The notes: generated from the sequence alone by a model not told the origin. DNA of 64,000 bases from an uncultured bacterium (GCA_905214865.1 CAJMNO010000005.1:1-64000), one strand, 5' to 3'. Positions 54,298-63,046 are shown, counted from the first letter of the stretch. A program made the numbers and translations.

Positions 54298-54327
54298 AGG
54301 GTTCAGCACAGGAAGGAACGCACCCAT

Positions 54328-55011
54328 ATGATCTACTTCTACGGATCCGGGCTCGCCTACTGGGGCATCATCATCGTCTCGCTCGTCCTCGGCGGCGCGA
54401 CCCAGGCATACATCAACTCCACCTACCGCAAGTGGTCCAAGGTGCCCGCCAGCGCGGGCGGCACGGGGGCGGAGGTCGCGCGTAGGATGCTCGACACCGA
54501 GGGCGCGCCCAACGTTGGGCTCGCGCGCGTCTCGGGCCACCTGAGCGACTACTACGACCCGCGCGACAACCGCCTGCACCTCTCGGGCGAGAACTACGAG
54601 GGGGCCTCGGTCGCATCCGTCGCCGTCGCCTGCCACGAGGCCGGGCATGCGGTCCAGACCGCCAAGGGCTACGCGTTCGGGAAGTTCCGCACCGCCCTCG
54701 TGCCGGTGGTCAACGTGACCCAGCAGCTGTGGAGCATCCTGCTCATCGTGGGCATCTTCATCAACGCGATGGGGCTGGTCCGCATCGGCGTGCTGCTCTT
54801 CGCGTTCTCGGTCCTGTTCCAGCTGGTGACGCTCCCGGTCGAGATCGACGCCTCGCGCAGGGCCGTCGCGTACCTGGGCCGTGCGGGCGGCAGCATCGAC
54901 GAGCGGGGCGCCCGCCAGGTCCTCACCGCCGCGGCACTCACCTACGTCGCAGCGGCGCTGGTCTCTGTGCTCCAGCTCCTGTACCTCCTCGGCCAGACGG
55001 ACAGGGACTAG
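54328..55011 (+). CDS. Neutral zinc metallopeptidase, YugP/Zn_peptidase_2 family
   Basis: A 227-residue membrane-anchored metalloprotease. One N-terminal helix (about 5-25), then the zinc site VACHEAGHAVQTAKGYA (HExxH at about 97-101), followed by two to three membrane helices (about 117-185 and 205-225). LPVEIDASRRAVAYL is a typical late family block. The ATG at 54328 follows AGGAAGG. It ends 2 nt before xseA, so it heads a compact run including xseAB. Confidence 0.86.
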   Translation: MIYFYGSGLAYWGIIIVSLVLGGATQAYINSTYRKWSKVPASAGGTGAEVARRMLDTEGAPNVGLARVSGHLSDYYDPRDNRLHLSGENYEGASVASVAVACHEAGHAVQTAKGYAFGKFRTALVPVVNVTQQLWSILLIVGIFINAMGLVRIGVLLFAFSVLFQLVTLPVEIDASRRAVAYLGRAGGSIDERGARQVLTAAALTYVAAALVSVLQLLYLLGQTDRD

Positions 55012-55013
55012 CC

Positions 55014-56387
55014 GTGGGGAGGGGCGAGTCGGAGGCGCCGCTCTCGGTCTCGCAGGCCGTAGAGCTGGTCAAGGGGACCGTCGACACCATCCCGCAGATC
55101 GTCGTGAACGGCGAGGTCTCGGGCTTCAGGGGCCCCAACGCGCGCTCCGGGCACTGCTACTTCACCATCAAGGACGACAGCAGCGCCATGGACGTGATCG
55201 TGTGGCGCGGAACCTATGCCAGGTGCGGGTTCCGGCTGAGGGACGGCCTGGAGGTCACCTTCACGGGCAGGTTCGGGGTCTACGCCGGCACGGGGCGGCT
55301 CTCGTTCATAGCGTCCAGGCTCGAGGTCGCGGGGGAGGGGCTCCTTCGGCAGCAGGTCGCAGCCCTCGCGCGCAGGCTCGAGGCCGAGGGGCTCATGGAC
55401 CCCGACCGCAAGCGTCGCATCCCGCGGTTCTGCACGCGCGTGGCGGTCGTGACCTCGCTGTCGGGCAGCGTCATCGAGGACGTCAAGAGGACGCTCGCAC
55501 GACGCAACCCGCTGGTCCAGATCCAGGTCGCGGGGTGCATGGTCCAGGGCCCCGGCGCGCCGCAGACCATCATCCGCGCGCTCGGAGTCGCCGCGGCCGC
55601 GCGACCCGACGCGATCCTGCTCGTGCGCGGGGGCGGCTCGTTCGAGGACCTCATGACGTTCAACGACGAGGCGCTCGCCCGTGCCGTGGCCGCGTGCCCC
55701 GTGCCGGTCATCACGGGCATCGGGCACGAGCCGGACACCTGCATCTGCGACATGGTGGCGGACCGCCGCTGTTCCACGCCCACGGCGGCGGCCGAGTCGG
55801 TGGCCCCCGCCTTCGACGAGGTGGAGGGGAAGATCTCCGAGCGCGCGGAGCGCCTTGGCAAGGCCATGGGCAAGCAGCTCTCGGGCGAGGCGCAGCGGCT
55901 CGACACGCTCGCCCTCCTCGCCACCAACTCGGTGAGGGAGGGCATCAGGAGGCGCGCGGTCGCCGTCGACGCGATGGGGACCAGGCGCTGCCTGTCCGAC
56001 CCCCGTGGGATGCTGCTCGACCGCGAGGCGCAGCTCGAGCAGACCGGGCAGCGGCTGCACGACGCGATACCCCGGACCCTCCAGAGGAGGGGCGAGCTGC
56101 TGTCGACCGACGCCTCGCGCCTCTCGACTGCCGCGCGGAGGATGCTGGTTCCCTTCCATGCGGAGGTCACCAGGTCGGCGGCCACGCTCGACGCCCTCTC
56201 GCCCCTCAAGGTGCTGGGGAGGGGCTACGCCGTGGCCAGGGATGCCAACGGGCACGTCGTGGACTCCGTGGGCAAGGTTGCGGCCGAGGACGTCGTGAGC
56301 ATCCTGGTGTCGGACGGCAGCATCAGGACGCGGGTCACGGGCATTGAAAGAGACGGTCAGACGGGCGAGAGCCCGAGGGAGGCATAG
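55014..56387 (+). CDS. xseA: Exodeoxyribonuclease VII large subunit
   Basis: A 457-residue nuclease subunit degrading single-stranded DNA with XseB. An N-terminal OB fold (PLSVSQAVELVKGTVDTIPQIVVNGEVSGF) precedes the catalytic region with RVAVVTSLSGSVIEDV, ILLVRGGGSFEDLMTFNDEALARAVA and GIGHEPDTCICDMVADRRCSTPTAAAE, then a long coiled coil and the end domain SPLKVLGRGYAVARD. GTG 55014 is used; no ATG fits and the gene lies 2 nt after the peptidase stop. Confidence 0.95.
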   Translation: MGRGESEAPLSVSQAVELVKGTVDTIPQIVVNGEVSGFRGPNARSGHCYFTIKDDSSAMDVIVWRGTYARCGFRLRDGLEVTFTGRFGVYAGTGRLSFIASRLEVAGEGLLRQQVAALARRLEAEGLMDPDRKRRIPRFCTRVAVVTSLSGSVIEDVKRTLARRNPLVQIQVAGCMVQGPGAPQTIIRALGVAAAARPDAILLVRGGGSFEDLMTFNDEALARAVAACPVPVITGIGHEPDTCICDMVADRRCSTPTAAAESVAPAFDEVEGKISERAERLGKAMGKQLSGEAQRLDTLALLATNSVREGIRRRAVAVDAMGTRRCLSDPRGMLLDREAQLEQTGQRLHDAIPRTLQRRGELLSTDASRLSTAARRMLVPFHAEVTRSAATLDALSPLKVLGRGYAVARDANGHVVDSVGKVAAEDVVSILVSDGSIRTRVTGIERDGQTGESPREA

Positions 56388-56389
56388 GG

Positions 56390-56677
56390 ATGGAAGAGAA
56401 GAAGGACGGGGCGGTCGAGCGGTTCGCCGACATCGATGGCATGAGCTTCAAGGAGGCGTCGACCGAGCTGGAGCAGATCGTCCGCAGGCTCGAGAGCGGC
56501 GAGCTCGAGCTGGAGGAGTCCATGACCCTCTATGCCAGGGGCGTCGAGCTCCTCAAGAGCCTGAGGGCACGTCTCGCCAACGCCGAGCAGAAGGTCCAGG
56601 TGCTGCTCGACACGACCGAGTCCGCGCAGGTGACCGACACCACCGCCGCACCTTCGACGGCGTTCATCGACGAGTAG
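56390..56677 (+). CDS. xseB: Exodeoxyribonuclease VII small subunit
   Basis: A 95-residue helical partner of XseA. The family signature reads FKEASTELEQIVRRLESGELELEESMTLYARGVELLK (about 22-58), followed by an acidic, Thr/Ala-rich tail that is longer than usual (family about 75-80). It starts 2 nt after xseA with an AGGGATGG context, so the subunits are coupled. Confidence 0.93.
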   Translation: MEEKKDGAVERFADIDGMSFKEASTELEQIVRRLESGELELEESMTLYARGVELLKSLRARLANAEQKVQVLLDTTESAQVTDTTAAPSTAFIDE

Positions 56678-56703
56678 CGAAACGAGGGGAAGGGGAGAGA
56701 CCC

Positions 56704-57060
56704 ATGGCAACCAAGGACGACTGCATCTTCTGCAAGATCGCCAACCACCAGATCGAGTCCGACTACGTGTACGAGGACGACCTGGTCTGCGCGTTCAGGG
56801 ACATGAACCCCCAGGCGCCGGTCCACGTCCTGGTGGTTCCCAAGGACCACTATGACAACCTGGTGGACGACGTCCCCGCCGAGACCCTCGCGGCCCTCGC
56901 CCACGGAGTGGACGAGGTCGCCAAGAGGACCGGCATCCGCGAGAGCGGGTTCCGCGTCATCACCAACACCGGTGACGCCGCCGGCCAGACGGTCCATCAC
57001 CTTCACCTTCACGTCCTGGGCGGGGAGGGGCTCGGCGAGGGCCTCCTCCCCAAGGAGTAG
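56704..57060 (+). CDS. HIT family nucleotide hydrolase
   Basis: A 118-residue histidine-triad protein of the HinT/HIT type, hydrolysing AMP-linked phosphoramidates. Landmarks are DDCIFCKIANHQIESDYVYEDD, PVHVLVVPKDHYDNL and the triad GQTVHHLHLHVLGGEGL. Only one zinc-type CxxC is present. The ATG at 56704 has GGGGAGAG. It is 1 to 30 nt from neighbours on both sides, consistent with an operon. Confidence 0.9.
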   Translation: MATKDDCIFCKIANHQIESDYVYEDDLVCAFRDMNPQAPVHVLVVPKDHYDNLVDDVPAETLAALAHGVDEVAKRTGIRESGFRVITNTGDAAGQTVHHLHLHVLGGEGLGEGLLPKE

Positions 57061-57062
57061 CC

Positions 57063-57485
57063 ATGGGCGCCGCCGAGGAGATGGCCGCGCGGGCGACCGA
57101 GCGGCACGAGCGGGGATATAACTGCGCGCAGGCGGTGGCCTGCGCCTTCGCGGAGCGCCTGGGTGTCGAGGAGAAGGTCCTCTTCCGCGCGACCGAGGGC
57201 CTTGGCCTAGGCATGGGCGGCATGCAGGGCACCTGCGGGGCCGCGAGCGGCGCGTGCGTGGTGGCTGGTCTCGCCAACAGCACGGGCAACCTCGAACGCC
57301 CCGACAGCAAGGCGTCGACCTACGCGATCTCGCGCCGGATCACGGACCGCTTCGCGCACGAGGCGGGAGCCGTGCGCTGCGCCGACCTCAAGGGCGTGGG
57401 CACCGGCAAGGTCGTCTGCCCGTGCCCCCGCTGCGTGGAGCTCGGCGCCATCATCGCCCAGGAGGAAGTCTTCGACGCCCGCTGA
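57063..57485 (+). CDS. C_GCAxxG_C_C family protein
   Basis: A 140-residue cysteine-rich cytosolic protein. The defining pattern is visible as GYNCAQAVACAFAERLG, then GMGGMQGTCGAASGACVVAG, and later VRCADLKG and CPCPRCVELGAII; the family probably binds a metal or participates in redox processes. Function unproven. Starts 2 nt after the HIT gene. Confidence 0.82.
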   Translation: MGAAEEMAARATERHERGYNCAQAVACAFAERLGVEEKVLFRATEGLGLGMGGMQGTCGAASGACVVAGLANSTGNLERPDSKASTYAISRRITDRFAHEAGAVRCADLKGVGTGKVVCPCPRCVELGAIIAQEEVFDAR

Positions 57486-57585
57486 CAACCACGAACCCTC
57501 ACGTAGCGGCATATGGCTATGATGGGGTCGCTTGTGTTCGTTGGGTGAGAAGGGATGCGGGCCTGGCGCCCGCGAGAGGAGTCGC

Positions 57586-58767
57586 ATGAACGTCCTAGTA
57601 ATCAACGCTGGTAGCTCGTCGCTGAAGTACCAGCTCCTCGACACCAAGTCCGGCAAGGTCTTCGCCAAGGGCAACTGTGAGCGCATCGGCATCGATGGCT
57701 CCTTCATCGGCCACGAGGAGAACGACGGCGGGAAGCAGAAGACCGAGGTCGCCCTTCCGGATCACAAGACCGCCATCAAGCACGTCTTCGAGATCCTCGA
57801 CAAGGCCGGCTTCGACACCGACAAGATCGAGGGCATCGGCCACCGCGTGGTTCAGGGCGGCTGGTACTTCCCCGAGTCCAAGGTGGTCACCGACGAGACC
57901 CTGGGCTGGGTCCGCGAGGTTGCCCCTCTCGCCCCGCTCCACAACTACGCCGAGGCGGACGTCATCCAGATCTGCCGCGAGATGTTCCCCTCCATCGGCA
58001 ACGTGATCGTCGCCGACACCTCGTTCCACTACAACATGCCCGAGAAGGCCTGGCGCTACGCCCTCCCGCGCGACGTGGTGGACAAGCTGCACATCCGCAA
58101 GTACGGCGCCCACGGCACCTCTCACCGCTACATCTGGAAGACCACCAACGAGTTCCTCAAGGGTGACGTCCACAAGCTCGTGAGCTGCCACCTTGGCTCC
58201 GGCGCGTCCCTCTCCGCCATCCAGGACGGGCACGACATGGACACCACCATGGGCCTCACCCCGCTCGATGGTCTGATCATGGGCACCCGCTGCGGCACCA
58301 TCGACCCCGCCACCGTGTGCTACCTGGTTCGCGAGGGCGGCTACACCATCGACCAGGTCGACACCATGATGAACAAGCAGTCCGGCCTGCTCGCGCTCTC
58401 CGCCGTCTCGTCCGACTCCCGCGACATCGAGGCAGGCGCCGAGAAGGGCGACAAGAACTGCCAGATGGCGCTCGAGATGTTCTACTACCGCACCTCTCAG
58501 CTCATCGCCGAGATGGCCCAGTCCATGCACGGCTTTGACACGATGGCCTTCTCGGCCGGCATCGGCGAGAACTCCGCCGAGATGCGCCTAGGCGTGGCCA
58601 AGGAGCTGGAGTGGCTCGGCGTCAAGATCGACGAGAAGAAGAACGAGGTCCGCTCCGACGAGCCCCGCGTCATCTCGACCGACGACTCCAAGGTGAAGGT
58701 CCTCGTGGTTCCCACCAACGAGGAGCTCATGATCGCCCTCGACGTCGAGGAGCTGCTCGGGAAGTAG
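57586..58767 (+). CDS. ackA: Acetate kinase
   Basis: A 393-residue enzyme that makes ATP from acetyl phosphate, the payoff of acetate fermentation. Family blocks: VLVINAGSSSLKYQL, GHRVVQGGWYF, VADTSFHYNMPEKAWRYALP, HGTSHRYIW, LGSGASLSAIQDGHDMDTTMGLTPLDGLIMGTR, and FSAGIGENSAEMR. ATG 57586 has AGAGGAG 5 nt upstream. No pta gene is adjacent. An intergenic TATGAT-like box (about 57514-57519) may be its -10. A hairpin terminator follows. Confidence 0.97.
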   Translation: MNVLVINAGSSSLKYQLLDTKSGKVFAKGNCERIGIDGSFIGHEENDGGKQKTEVALPDHKTAIKHVFEILDKAGFDTDKIEGIGHRVVQGGWYFPESKVVTDETLGWVREVAPLAPLHNYAEADVIQICREMFPSIGNVIVADTSFHYNMPEKAWRYALPRDVVDKLHIRKYGAHGTSHRYIWKTTNEFLKGDVHKLVSCHLGSGASLSAIQDGHDMDTTMGLTPLDGLIMGTRCGTIDPATVCYLVREGGYTIDQVDTMMNKQSGLLALSAVSSDSRDIEAGAEKGDKNCQMALEMFYYRTSQLIAEMAQSMHGFDTMAFSAGIGENSAEMRLGVAKELEWLGVKIDEKKNEVRSDEPRVISTDDSKVKVLVVPTNEELMIALDVEELLGK

Positions 58768-58787
58768 CATCCCTCGCAGGGTAAGGA

Positions 58788-58822
58788 GCGGGGCGCCCCG
58801 GCGATGAGCCGAGGCGCCCCGC
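58788..58822. terminator. Convergent terminator between ackA and GNAT gene
   Basis: A perfect 10-bp stem GCGGGGCGCC/GGCGCCCCGC with a 15-nt loop that itself holds a CGGC/GCCG stem, followed by TTG. Confidence 0.75.
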
Positions 58823-58866
58823 TTGCCATTGACGTCTCTTGGCGTGATGCGTCAGGCCGAGACGAG

Positions 58867-59418
58867 CTACCCCATGAGGCCGCGCCTTCTCCAGGGGAGC
58901 CACGACAGCCAGCCGCCGTCGTCCCCCTGGCCTGGCACCACGAGCTGGTAGGCCATGCGGGGGCTGCCGTCCCTCACGTGGATGGTCCCGCAGTGCTGGA
59001 ACCCGCGGCTGGCAAGCAGCCGCTGCATGGGCACGTTGTCCCGATGGGTGTCCGCCCGCAGGCTCGTTGCGGACTGCAGCGCCCAATCAAGGCAGAACCC
59101 TCCCACGCCACGTCCCGGTTCGCGCACCGCGAGTCGGTGGATCACAAAGTAGGGGCCGTCGTCGAGCCAAGCGCCGTCCTCGATCTTGAGGTAGGTGGGG
59201 TCGGGGCCGGGCTGCAGACACAGGCAGCCCACGACCTGCCCCTCGTCCTCGCACGCGAAGAGGGTCCCGCGGCGCACGTCCGCGAGGATGTCGCTTCCGG
59301 AGGGATACTCCCCGGCCCACTGGGTCGGGTTGCCGTTGCGTCGCATGAAGTCGCGGGCGCCCTCGTACAGGCTGACCAGAGCGTCCAGGTCCTCCCGCGT
59401 GGCGGGTCTCATCTCCAT
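58867..59418 (-). CDS. GNAT family N-acetyltransferase
   Basis: A 183-residue acetyl-CoA-dependent transferase. It opens MRPATREDLDALVSLYEGAR, with FACEDEGQVVGCLCLQ forming the central strands, and VIHRLAVREPGRGVGGFCLDWAL as the acetyl-CoA pyrophosphate loop (R-x-x-G-x-G-x variant). LRADTHRDNVPMQRLLASRGF is the typical end. The substrate is unknown. It lies 9 nt after the aldose epimerase-like gene. Confidence 0.85.
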   Translation of the reverse strand: MEMRPATREDLDALVSLYEGARDFMRRNGNPTQWAGEYPSGSDILADVRRGTLFACEDEGQVVGCLCLQPGPDPTYLKIEDGAWLDDGPYFVIHRLAVREPGRGVGGFCLDWALQSATSLRADTHRDNVPMQRLLASRGFQHCGTIHVRDGSPRMAYQLVVPGQGDDGGWLSWLPWRRRGLMG

Positions 59419-59427
59419 GACGGCTCC

Positions 59428-60309
59428 CTAGAACGGCCGCACGCAGAACGAGCGCTCAAGGGCCTGGCAGGGGGAGAGGAGCGTCATCCCGCGCTTGTGC
59501 TCGAACACGTCGTCCTCGTCCAGCGCCGTGGCACAGCCGGTCCAGGGCTCGAGCGCGACGAACGGCGCGTCTCCTGCGGCGGACCAGACCCCAAGGTAGT
59601 CGAAGCCCTCGAACGAGACCTCCACCCCGTGGCCGCCGTCGCCCACCAGGCGCACGAACCTCTCCGGAACGTCCTGGAACACCAAGGTGTCCACATCAAA
59701 GGTGCGATGGGTCAGGCGCAGCACGTTGGAGCCGTCGAGGAGCGGGAGCCGGTCCTCGAAGTCGAGGAGGCCGGACGACGGGTCGATGCGGGGCGAGGCG
59801 TAGGTCCACTCCCGCGCAAACTCCAACCGGTACGAGTCAAAGTCGTCGCCGCCCTGGGGCTGCGGGACGTTGAAGGCAGGGTGCCCGCCCAGGACGAAGG
59901 GGAGAGGGACGTCCCCCGTGTTCGTGACCTCAAACGTCTGCGTCAGGGCGCCGTCTGCCAGCGAGTAGGAGAGCTCGAGGCGGAAGTCGTACGGGTACGA
60001 CTCGCGCGTCCGCGCATCCGAGCACAGACGGAACCTCGCGGAGGCCTCGCCGCTCGAGACGAGCTCGAACTCCCTGTTGCGGGCGAGCCCGTGGCGGCCC
60101 AGGCTCACCTCCCCTTGCGAGGAGGACGCGCGGTCGTCCCTCAGGCTGCCCACGATGGGGAAGAGGACGGGCGCCCTGCGGGGCCACCACCTCTCGTCAC
60201 CCTGCCAGAGGCACTCCCTGCCGTCCCTTGTGAGGCTCATGAGCTGTGCGCCCTGTGAGTCGATGGTGGCCGTAAGACCGTTTGAGGCAATGCTCGTCAT
60301 GAAGGGCAT
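59428..60309 (-). CDS. Aldose 1-epimerase family protein (GalM-like)
   Basis: A 293-residue beta-sandwich sugar epimerase-like protein. Markers include the start GAQLMSLTRDGRECLWQGD, PVLFPIVGSLRDD, FVLGGHPAFNVPQ (catalytic His region) and ALEPWTGCATALDEDDVFEHKRGM with a late Glu. It falls in the YeaD/LacX-like branch whose natural sugars are unclear. The ATG at 60309 follows AAAGGAGC; a second ATG is 9 nt inside. It is first in a two-gene unit with the GNAT gene and divergent from an ABC importer. Confidence 0.83.
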   Translation of the reverse strand: MPFMTSIASNGLTATIDSQGAQLMSLTRDGRECLWQGDERWWPRRAPVLFPIVGSLRDDRASSSQGEVSLGRHGLARNREFELVSSGEASARFRLCSDARTRESYPYDFRLELSYSLADGALTQTFEVTNTGDVPLPFVLGGHPAFNVPQPQGGDDFDSYRLEFAREWTYASPRIDPSSGLLDFEDRLPLLDGSNVLRLTHRTFDVDTLVFQDVPERFVRLVGDGGHGVEVSFEGFDYLGVWSAAGDAPFVALEPWTGCATALDEDDVFEHKRGMTLLSPCQALERSFCVRPF

Positions 60310-60322
60310 GAAGCTCCTTTCC

Positions 60323-60352
60323 TTGGACCATAATCAGCATTATGGTCTTAAT
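60323..60352 (+). promoter_or_regulatory. Promoter with embedded operator for the ABC importer
   Basis: TTGGAC (60323-60328) and CTTAAT (60347-60352) are 18 bp apart. GACCATAAT-CAGC-ATTATGGTC (60326-60347), a perfect 9-bp inverted repeat, fills the spacer, so a repressor bound there would block the promoter. It could also affect the divergent epimerase gene. Confidence 0.55.
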
Positions 60353-60420
60353 CGTCTTTTGATATCCACGCCCCCTGCCACAAATGTCGGTGGGGGGCAT
60401 CCGGGGATGGGGGAACCAAC

Positions 60421-61455
60421 ATGCTCGACCGCAGGCAGTTCGTCAAACTCTCTGGCGTCCTCTCCGCCTCGCTCGCCCTTGGGGTGTCCGGGTGCGGATC
60501 CAAGCCGGCGGCAGGCGGGTCGTCCTCGTCGGACGGCGACTCCGCCGACAGCTCCGCCTCCTCGTCAAAGCAGAAGGTGCGCGTCGGCGCGCTCAAGGGG
60601 CCGACCTCCATCGGGCTCGCATACCTCATGGACCAGGCGTCAAGCGGCAAGGCCGCCGAGGACTATGAGTTCACCGTCGCCGCCTCGCCCGATGCGATCC
60701 TCCCCTCCATCATCAAGGGTGACCTGGACATCGCCTGCGTGCCGGCGAACGCCGCCGCGGTCCTCTACAACAAGACCAAGGGCAAGGTCTCGGTCATCGA
60801 CGTCAACACCCTGGGCGTGCTGTCGGTCGTCACCGCCGACACGAGCATCAAGGACTTCACCGACCTCGGCGGCCGTACCGTGTACTCCACCGGCAAGGGT
60901 GCCTCCCCCGAGTACGTGATGAGGGACCTCCTCGACAAGGCCGGCATCGCCGATGGCGTCACGCTCGAGTTCAAGAGCGAGGCGACCGAGGTCGTGAGCC
61001 TCCTCGCGCAGAACGCGAGCGCCGTCGCCGTGCTGCCCCAGCCGTTCGTCACCGCGGCACTGGCAAAGAACTCGTCCCTCACCGCGCCCATCGACCTCAA
61101 CGACGTGTGGGACAAGTACAACCCCGACTCCAAGTTCGTGATGGGCGTCACCATCGCACAGAACGAGCTCATCCAGAAGCATCCCGACGTGGTCAAGACC
61201 TTCATGAAGGAGCAGGCGGCCTCGGTCAAGGAGGCAAACGACGACCCGGACACCGTCGCCCCGATGGTGGTCAAGGCGGGCATCCTGGACAACGAGAAGA
61301 TCGTGGCCAAGGCGATCCCCGGCTGCCACGTGGTCTGCATCACCGGCGACGAGATGTCCGACGACCTCTCGGGCTTCCTCTCCGTCCTGTACGACGTCGA
61401 CTCCTCGAGCGTCGGCGGCGAGCTGCCCACCGAGAACTTCTACTACCTGGGCTAG
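60421..61455 (+). CDS. ABC transporter solute-binding lipoprotein, NitT/TauT type
   Basis: A 344-residue periplasmic-binding-like lipoprotein. The N-terminus has a twin-arginine-type motif DRRQFVKLSG and lipobox LGVSGC (Cys about 25), then a Ser/Asp linker. Mature motifs are RVGALKGPTSIGLAYLMD, AASPDAILPSIIKGDLDIACVPANAAAV and VLYDVDSSSVGGELPTENFYYLG, with the DxxDLGGRTVYSTGKGASPEY block of sulfonate/nitrate-type proteins. The ligand is not predictable. It is 101 bp before the fused permease-ATPase gene, separated by a 40-bp palindrome. Confidence 0.85.
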   Translation: MLDRRQFVKLSGVLSASLALGVSGCGSKPAAGGSSSSDGDSADSSASSSKQKVRVGALKGPTSIGLAYLMDQASSGKAAEDYEFTVAASPDAILPSIIKGDLDIACVPANAAAVLYNKTKGKVSVIDVNTLGVLSVVTADTSIKDFTDLGGRTVYSTGKGASPEYVMRDLLDKAGIADGVTLEFKSEATEVVSLLAQNASAVAVLPQPFVTAALAKNSSLTAPIDLNDVWDKYNPDSKFVMGVTIAQNELIQKHPDVVKTFMKEQAASVKEANDDPDTVAPMVVKAGILDNEKIVAKAIPGCHVVCITGDEMSDDLSGFLSVLYDVDSSSVGGELPTENFYYLG

Positions 61456-61501
61456 GAAGCCAGGGGTTCCACGCGCATGCGAGGCGGGCGTAGCGTCCAC
61501 C

Positions 61502-61541
61502 GGTCACCGACAGCCCCTTCCGGAAGGGGCTGTCGGTGACC
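61502..61541. repeat. 40-bp perfect palindrome between binding protein and permease genes
   Basis: Arms of 20 bp (61502-61521 and 61522-61541) are perfect inverted copies, CACCGACAGCCCC against GGGGCTGTCGGTG included, with no spacer. In RNA it folds to a very stable hairpin. It ends 2 nt before the GGGGGAGGGGG ribosome site of the permease gene and has no T run. Confidence 0.7.
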
Positions 61542-61556
61542 CGGGGGAGGGGGAAC

Positions 61557-62954
61557 ATGGGGCGGCGGCTCGCCGCCTGCGCGCTGTGGCTTGCCGCCTG
61601 GCAGGTCGCGAGCGTCTGCGTGGGCAGCACGCTCCTCCTCGCGGGGCCGGTCGACACCGTTCGCTCGCTCGTCTCGATCGCCCTCGACGGGAGCCTCCTC
61701 GCCATCGCCGGAACCACGTTCCTGCGTATCCTGTGCGGCTTCCTGCTCGCGTTCGTCGCGTCGCTCGCCCTGGGGTCGGTTGCCAGCTCGCATCCGCTCG
61801 TTTCCGACCTCCTCGAGCCCGGCGTCGCCGTCCTCAAGAGCACGCCCATCGTGTGCGTGATCGTGCTCCTGCTCCTGTGGCTCGGCACGGGCGTGGTCCC
61901 GGTCGCCGTGGTGTTCCTGGCGACGTTCCCGCCGCTCTACTTCTGCGTGCGCGACTCGCTGCGCCAGGTCGACCGCGACCTCACGGCGTTCCTCCGCGTC
62001 ATGCGCGTCCCCCGGTGGCGCGTCGCCCTCGCGCACGTGTGGCCGCAGATTCTGCCCTACGTGATCGCCACCTGCCGCAACGCCTGCGGCATGGCCTGGA
62101 AGGCGGGCGTCGCCGCGGAGCTCATCGGCACCCCCGTCCCCAGCGTGGGCGAGCGCGTGTACCAGGCCAAGGTCCTGCTCGAGACCTCCGACCTCTTTGC
62201 CTGGACCATCGTGGTCGTGCTCTCGTCCTTCGCGTGCGAGAGGTGCTTCCTCGCGCTCCTGCGCGCCTCCGGCGGCCTTGCGAAGCGGGTCGCTCTCCAT
62301 GGCCTCGGGACGTCGCCCGCCCCCCGAGACGACGGCTCCTCTCCCATGGCGACCGATTGCCTGGGCGTGCGCCTGGGGGAGAGGGACGTGCTCCACGGCC
62401 TTTCGATCGACGTTCCCGCCGGGTGCTCCGTCTGCATGCTCGACCCGTCGGGGGCCGGCAAGACCACGCTCGTCAGGGCGCTGTGCGGGCTCGTCGCACC
62501 CACGTCGGGGGCGGTCGCCCCACTGGGCCGCGTGAGCCTGGTCGAGCAGTCCCCCCGCCTGGTGGAGGACCTCGGCGCCCTGGACAACGTGCTGCTGTGC
62601 GCCGGCAGGTGGGCCAGCGGGGGAGAGGCCCGCGCCCTTCTCCTCCGGGCGGTCCCCGGCCTGGACGCGGACCTTCCCGTGCGCAGCCTCTCCGGGGGCC
62701 AGCGCAGGCGCGTGGAGCTCGTGAGGGCGCTTCTGACCTGCTCGGATGTCGTCATCCTTGACGAGCCCTTCGCCGGGCTCGACGAGGCTGCGGTCGAGGC
62801 GTGCGCAGCCATCGTGCGGGATCGCCTTGGGGGGAGGACCCTCCTCGTGGCGTCCCACGACCCCAGGGCGGCAACGCTCCTGGGTGCCACGCCGCTCCCG
62901 TCCCTCTCGCCCGAGACCCCCAGTCGAGAAACCGCAGCCGTCCGCGGGAGGTAA
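61557..62954 (+). CDS. Fused ABC permease and ATPase (NitT/TauT/SsuBC type)
   Basis: A 465-residue single polypeptide. Residues 1-240 are a permease with about six membrane helices and the coupling loop WKAGVAAELIGTP (EAA-like). A linker (about 241-262) leads to the ATPase: Walker A LDPSGAGKTTLVRAL (about 301; first Gly of the usual GPSG is Asp), signature LSGGQRRRVELVRAL (about 379), Walker B DVVILDEPFAGLD, and switch His in LLVASHDP. Normally SsuC and SsuB are separate. An internal ATG at 62346 could restart the ATPase. The ATG at 61557 follows GGGGGAGGGGG. Confidence 0.87.
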   Translation: MGRRLAACALWLAAWQVASVCVGSTLLLAGPVDTVRSLVSIALDGSLLAIAGTTFLRILCGFLLAFVASLALGSVASSHPLVSDLLEPGVAVLKSTPIVCVIVLLLLWLGTGVVPVAVVFLATFPPLYFCVRDSLRQVDRDLTAFLRVMRVPRWRVALAHVWPQILPYVIATCRNACGMAWKAGVAAELIGTPVPSVGERVYQAKVLLETSDLFAWTIVVVLSSFACERCFLALLRASGGLAKRVALHGLGTSPAPRDDGSSPMATDCLGVRLGERDVLHGLSIDVPAGCSVCMLDPSGAGKTTLVRALCGLVAPTSGAVAPLGRVSLVEQSPRLVEDLGALDNVLLCAGRWASGGEARALLLRAVPGLDADLPVRSLSGGQRRRVELVRALLTCSDVVILDEPFAGLDEAAVEACAAIVRDRLGGRTLLVASHDPRAATLLGATPLPSLSPETPSRETAAVRGR

Positions 62955-63046
62955 TCAGACGGAAACGTAGTTGGCCCTCCCCCTCGGGCAAGATGGGTAG
63001 GTGCGCACCCATACCATGCCCAGCGGTGCGCCCTAAGGAGGACACT

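Noticed and set aside
60353..60420. Thiamine (TPP) riboswitch before the NitT/TauT-type binding protein
   Set aside because: The CTGAGA and ACCTGATCTGG-type core strings are missing; only a GCCCCC/GGGGGC hairpin is present.
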